This document shows, one piece after another, positions 61,423-64,000 of a stretch of 64,000 nt of DNA. The notes under the pieces were generated by a model, which worked only from the letters and a program-made list of their open reading frames with translations, had not been told where the DNA came from and searched no databases. Position numbers and translations under genes: made by a program. Source of the DNA: Micromonospora radicis (GTDB lineage: Bacteria > Actinomycetota > Actinomycetes > Mycobacteriales > Micromonosporaceae). Every line of letters begins with the position of its first letter. Within the stretch, counting starts at the first letter, position 1. The stretch is taken from contig NZ_QXEC01000002.1 of assembly GCF_003583405.1 (NCBI RefSeq), positions 186,001 through 250,000 of the forward strand, read 5' to 3'.

Positions 61423-62672
61423 TGTCGTTCGCGTTCGGGGTGGCGCTGTTCGCCCTCGGCATCCTCATCTCGGTGAGCCTGCACGAGGCGGGCCACATGC
61501 TCACCGCCAAGGCCTTCGGCATGAAGGTCACCCGCTACTTCGTCGGCTTCGGCCCGACCATCTTCTCGTTCAGGCGGGGCGAGACCGAGTACGGCCTCAA
61601 GGGCATCCCGCTCGGCGGCTTCTGCAAGATCGTCGGGATGACGCCGCAGGACGACGACGTCGAGCCCGGTGACGAGAAGCGCGCCATGTGGCGCTACCCG
61701 GTGTGGAAGCGGACCATCGTGATGTCCGCCGGTTCGATCACCCACTTCGGGTTGGCCATCTTCGCGGCCTGGCTGGCGGCGATGACCTTCGGCCTGCCCA
61801 ACCCCGACTTCCCGCGCAACGAGGAGCAGATCCGCGCCGAGCCCGCAGTGGTCGCCATCCAGGACTGCGTCCTGCCGGACACCACCTACCGGGAGTGCGC
61901 CACCGGTGACGCGCCGAGCCCCGCCGGGGCCGGCGGGCTGCGCAACGGCGACCGGATCACCTCGATCAACGGCACCCCGATCAACAACTACGGCGAGCTG
62001 CTGACCACGCTGCGGGCCACCACCCCCGGCAGCACCGCCACCATCGGGTACGAGCGCGACGGCCAGCCCGCCACCACCGAGACCACGTTGGCCACCACCA
62101 AGCGTCCGCCGATCGACAACCCCGACGGCCCGGTCACCGAGGTCTCCGCGCTCGGCGTGGGCCTGGTCCTCTCCACCCCCGGCCTGGTCAGCTACGGTCC
62201 GGTCGAGGCGGTCGGCGCGACCAGCACCTTCATCGGTGACATGGCGGTGGCCACCGCCCAGGCGTTGCAGCGGCTGCCGGAGAAGATCCCGGCACTGTGG
62301 CGGGCCATCACCGGCGGCGAACGGGACATCGACACCCCGATCAGCGTGGTCGGCGCCAGCGTCCTCGGCGGTGAGGCGGTCGCCAACAACGCCTGGGAAA
62401 TCTTCATCATGCTGTTCATCTCGCTGAACTTCTTCATCGGGGTGTTCAACCTGCTGCCGCTGCTGCCGCTGGACGGCGGGCACATCGCCATCGCCTGGTT
62501 CGAACGGGCCCGCTCCTGGGTGTACGCCCGGCTGCGCCGGCCCGACCCGGGACGTGTCGACTACTTCAAGCTGATGCCCTTCACGTACGTGGTGATCCTG
62601 ATCGGTGGTGTCTTCACGCTGCTCACGATCACCGCGGACGTCGTCAACCCGATCACCCTCTTCCCAAGGTGA
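61422..62672 (+). CDS. Site-2 intramembrane protease (M50, Rip1/RseP type)
   Basis: A 416-residue zinc metalloprotease that cuts substrates such as anti-sigma factors inside the membrane. The active site is ISVSLHEAGHMLTAKAFGMK (HExxH) in TM1 and LLPLLPLDGGHIA (LDG) in a later helix. A PDZ domain lies between them (GLRNGDRITSINGTPINNYG). Four membrane segments are expected. The ATG at 61422 is coupled to dxr. The order dxr, rip1, ispG is the same as in M. tuberculosis (Rv2870c-Rv2868c). Confidence 0.95.
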   Translation: MSFAFGVALFALGILISVSLHEAGHMLTAKAFGMKVTRYFVGFGPTIFSFRRGETEYGLKGIPLGGFCKIVGMTPQDDDVEPGDEKRAMWRYPVWKRTIVMSAGSITHFGLAIFAAWLAAMTFGLPNPDFPRNEEQIRAEPAVVAIQDCVLPDTTYRECATGDAPSPAGAGGLRNGDRITSINGTPINNYGELLTTLRATTPGSTATIGYERDGQPATTETTLATTKRPPIDNPDGPVTEVSALGVGLVLSTPGLVSYGPVEAVGATSTFIGDMAVATAQALQRLPEKIPALWRAITGGERDIDTPISVVGASVLGGEAVANNAWEIFIMLFISLNFFIGVFNLLPLLPLDGGHIAIAWFERARSWVYARLRRPDPGRVDYFKLMPFTYVVILIGGVFTLLTITADVVNPITLFPR

Positions 62673-62681
62673 GTGCCTGAA

Positions 62682-63854
62682 GTGACCGCTGTCAGCCTCG
62701 GTATGCCCGCCGTACCGCCGCCGCCGCTGGCCCCCCGCCGGGCGAGCCGCCAGATCATGGTCGGTTCGGTGCCGGTCGGTGGTGGCGCCCCGGTCTCCGT
62801 ACAGTCGATGACCACCACCCTCACCGCCGACGTCAACGCCACCCTCCAGCAGATCGCCGAGCTGACCGCCTCCGGCTGCCAGATCGTCCGGGTGGCGGTG
62901 CCCAGCCAGGACGACGTGGAGGCGCTGCCGGCGATCGCCCGCAAGTCGCAGATCCCGGTGATCGCCGACATCCACTTCCAGCCCAAGTATGTCTTCGCCG
63001 CGATCGACGCCGGCTGCGCGGCGGTCCGGGTCAACCCGGGCAACATCCGTCAGTTCGACGACAAGGTGGCGGAGATCGCCCGGGCCGCCGCGGACGCGGG
63101 TACCCCGATCCGGATCGGGGTCAACGCCGGTTCCCTGGACAAGCGGCTGCTGACGAAGTACGGCAAGGCCACCGCCGAGGCGCTTGTCGAGTCGGCGCTG
63201 TGGGAGTGCTCGCTGTTCGAGGAGCACGGCTTCCGGGACATCAAGATCTCGGTCAAGCACAACGACCCGGTGGTCATGATCCGGGCGTACCGGCAGCTCG
63301 CCGAGCAGTGCGACTACCCGCTGCACCTGGGCGTGACCGAGGCTGGCCCGGCCTTCCAGGGCACCATCAAGTCGGCAGTCGCCTTCGGGGCGCTGCTCGC
63401 CGAGGGGATCGGGGACACCATCCGGGTGTCGCTCTCCGCTCCGCCGGTCGAGGAGATCAAGGTCGGCGCCCAGATCCTGGAGTCCCTCGGCCTACGTGAA
63501 CGCGGCCTGGAGATCGTCTCCTGCCCGTCCTGCGGCCGGGCCCAGGTGGACGTCTACAAGCTCGCCGAGGAGGTCACCGCCGGCCTGGAAGGGCTGCCGG
63601 TGCCGCTGCGGGTGGCCGTGATGGGTTGCGTGGTGAACGGACCGGGCGAGGCGCGCGAGGCCGACCTGGGCGTCGCCTCCGGCAACGGCAAGGGACAGAT
63701 CTTCGTCAAGGGTCAGGTCATCAAGACCGTGCCCGAGGGGCAGATCGTGGAGACCCTCATCGAAGAGGCGCTGCGGCTGGCCGACGAGATGGGCGCCGAA
63801 CTCCCCGAGGAACTGCGCGACCTACTCCCCGGCCCCACCGTCACCATCCACTGA
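62682..63854 (+). CDS. ispG: 4-Hydroxy-3-methylbut-2-en-1-yl diphosphate synthase IspG
   Basis: Penultimate enzyme of the MEP pathway, a 4Fe-4S protein of 390 residues. [20 protein letters not shown] starts the TIM barrel; [20 protein letters not shown] and [15 protein letters not shown] follow. The cluster Cys residues are in [12 protein letters not shown] and [20 protein letters not shown], with the conserved Glu after the last Cys. The GTG at 62682 has an AAGGTGAG Shine-Dalgarno 8 nt upstream and is preferred over the GTG at 62673. Confidence 0.96.
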   Translation: MTAVSLGMPAVPPPPLAPRRASRQIMVGSVPVGGGAPVSVQSMTTTLTADVNATLQQIAELTASGCQIVRVAVPSQDDVEALPAIARKSQIPVIADIHFQPKYVFAAIDAGCAAVRVNPGNIRQFDDKVAEIARAAADAGTPIRIGVNAGSLDKRLLTKYGKATAEALVESALWECSLFEEHGFRDIKISVKHNDPVVMIRAYRQLAEQCDYPLHLGVTEAGPAFQGTIKSAVAFGALLAEGIGDTIRVSLSAPPVEEIKVGAQILESLGLRERGLEIVSCPSCGRAQVDVYKLAEEVTAGLEGLPVPLRVAVMGCVVNGPGEAREADLGVASGNGKGQIFVKGQVIKTVPEGQIVETLIEEALRLADEMGAELPEELRDLLPGPTVTIH

Positions 63855-63870
63855 CCCGCCCACCCACACG

Positions 63871-64000
63871 CTCCGCCGTCACGTGCCACCCGCTCTGTCG
63901 AGCGTGTGCGACCAGCGCCGTCCCACGTGCCGCCCGCCTCGTTGAACGTGCGCCACCAGCTCCGCCGTCACGTGCCACCAGCTCCGCCGTCACGTGGCAC
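63871..64000. repeat. Imperfect tandem repeats with CACGTG cores, running off the window
   Basis: CTCCGCCGTCACGTGCCACC occurs at 63871-63890. Two adjacent 22-bp units (ACCAGCTCCGCCGTCACGTG and two more bases) lie at 63955-63976 and 63977-63998. Degenerate CACGTG- or GTGCG-containing copies lie between. The array probably continues beyond the window. Confidence 0.75.

Overview
The window is a 64 kb piece of chromosome from a very high-GC actinobacterium. Several things point to Micromonosporaceae (Micromonospora or Salinispora type): strong G/C preference at third codon positions, many GTG starts, leaderless promoters, actinobacteria-specific genes (a DUF2469 protein between rnhB and a peptidase gene, GlnR- and iron-box-like sites, a DivI1A-repeat protein), and dispersed palindromes of a kind I associate with that family. 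The family-level call is inference. No tRNA, rRNA, CRISPR array, transposase, prophage or biosynthetic gene cluster was found.

Layout. 0.2-4.4 kb: smc and a HAD hydrolase. 4.5-9.3 kb: an accessory minus-strand block with a DinB-type protein, a DHA2-family exporter, its likely MarR regulator and a PhoD-type phosphatase. 9.4-17.6 kb: ftsY, a small-molecule kinase-like gene, the nitrogen operon amt-glnK-glnD, and ffh. Both GTPases of the SRP pathway are therefore here. 17.5-21.4 kb: a frameshifted MerR pseudogene, an amidohydrolase, a class of proS without an editing domain, and a DUF402 protein. 21.7-27.8 kb: the classic ribosome and secretion operon rpsP-KH-rimM-trmD-rplS, then two signal peptidases, a NUDIX hydrolase, rnhB and DUF2469. 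28-34.2 kb: an M23 peptidase, a class V aminotransferase and xerC, followed by the tightly overlapped dprA, comM and yraN on the minus strand. 34.4-43.1 kb: a membrane protein, rpsB-tsf, pyrH-frr, cdsA, rlmN and a DivI1A-repeat protein. 43.2-51.2 kb: accessory genes, including a protein that fuses a metallo-beta-lactamase fold to a C-terminal Rieske domain, a FAD oxidoreductase with a BrkB membrane protein, a GNAT enzyme and a large secreted M14 carboxypeptidase. 51.8-57.8 kb: a ferric-siderophore uptake locus with divergent arms, and a LacI regulator. 57.9-59.9 kb: a P1-family peptidase and an arsenite/bile-acid-type transporter. 60.2-63.9 kb: dxr, a site-2 protease and ispG, which are two MEP isoprenoid steps around an intramembrane protease.

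Regulation is unusually readable. About a dozen genes have a TAnnnT or CAnnnT hexamer ending 6-9 nt before the start codon, the signature of leaderless transcription, and this fixed several start sites. A GlnR-like tandem box precedes amt. An iron box and a LacI-type palindrome sit between the two siderophore arms. Two inverted repeats overlap the exporter promoter. Two pairs of DnaA-box-like nonamers lie 6.3 kb apart.

The most unusual items are the MBL-Rieske protein, whose domain order is reversed relative to CMP-sialic-acid hydroxylase; XerC, with an in-frame acidic hexapeptide-repeat insertion; a DivI1A-type protein with four repeats split by a 27-bp minisatellite; two long REP-like palindromes built on TTGATCATGAAGTT; and a possible leaderless upstream ORF coupled to the arsenite/bile-acid-type transporter. 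I found no clearly novel multi-gene defence or biosynthetic system.
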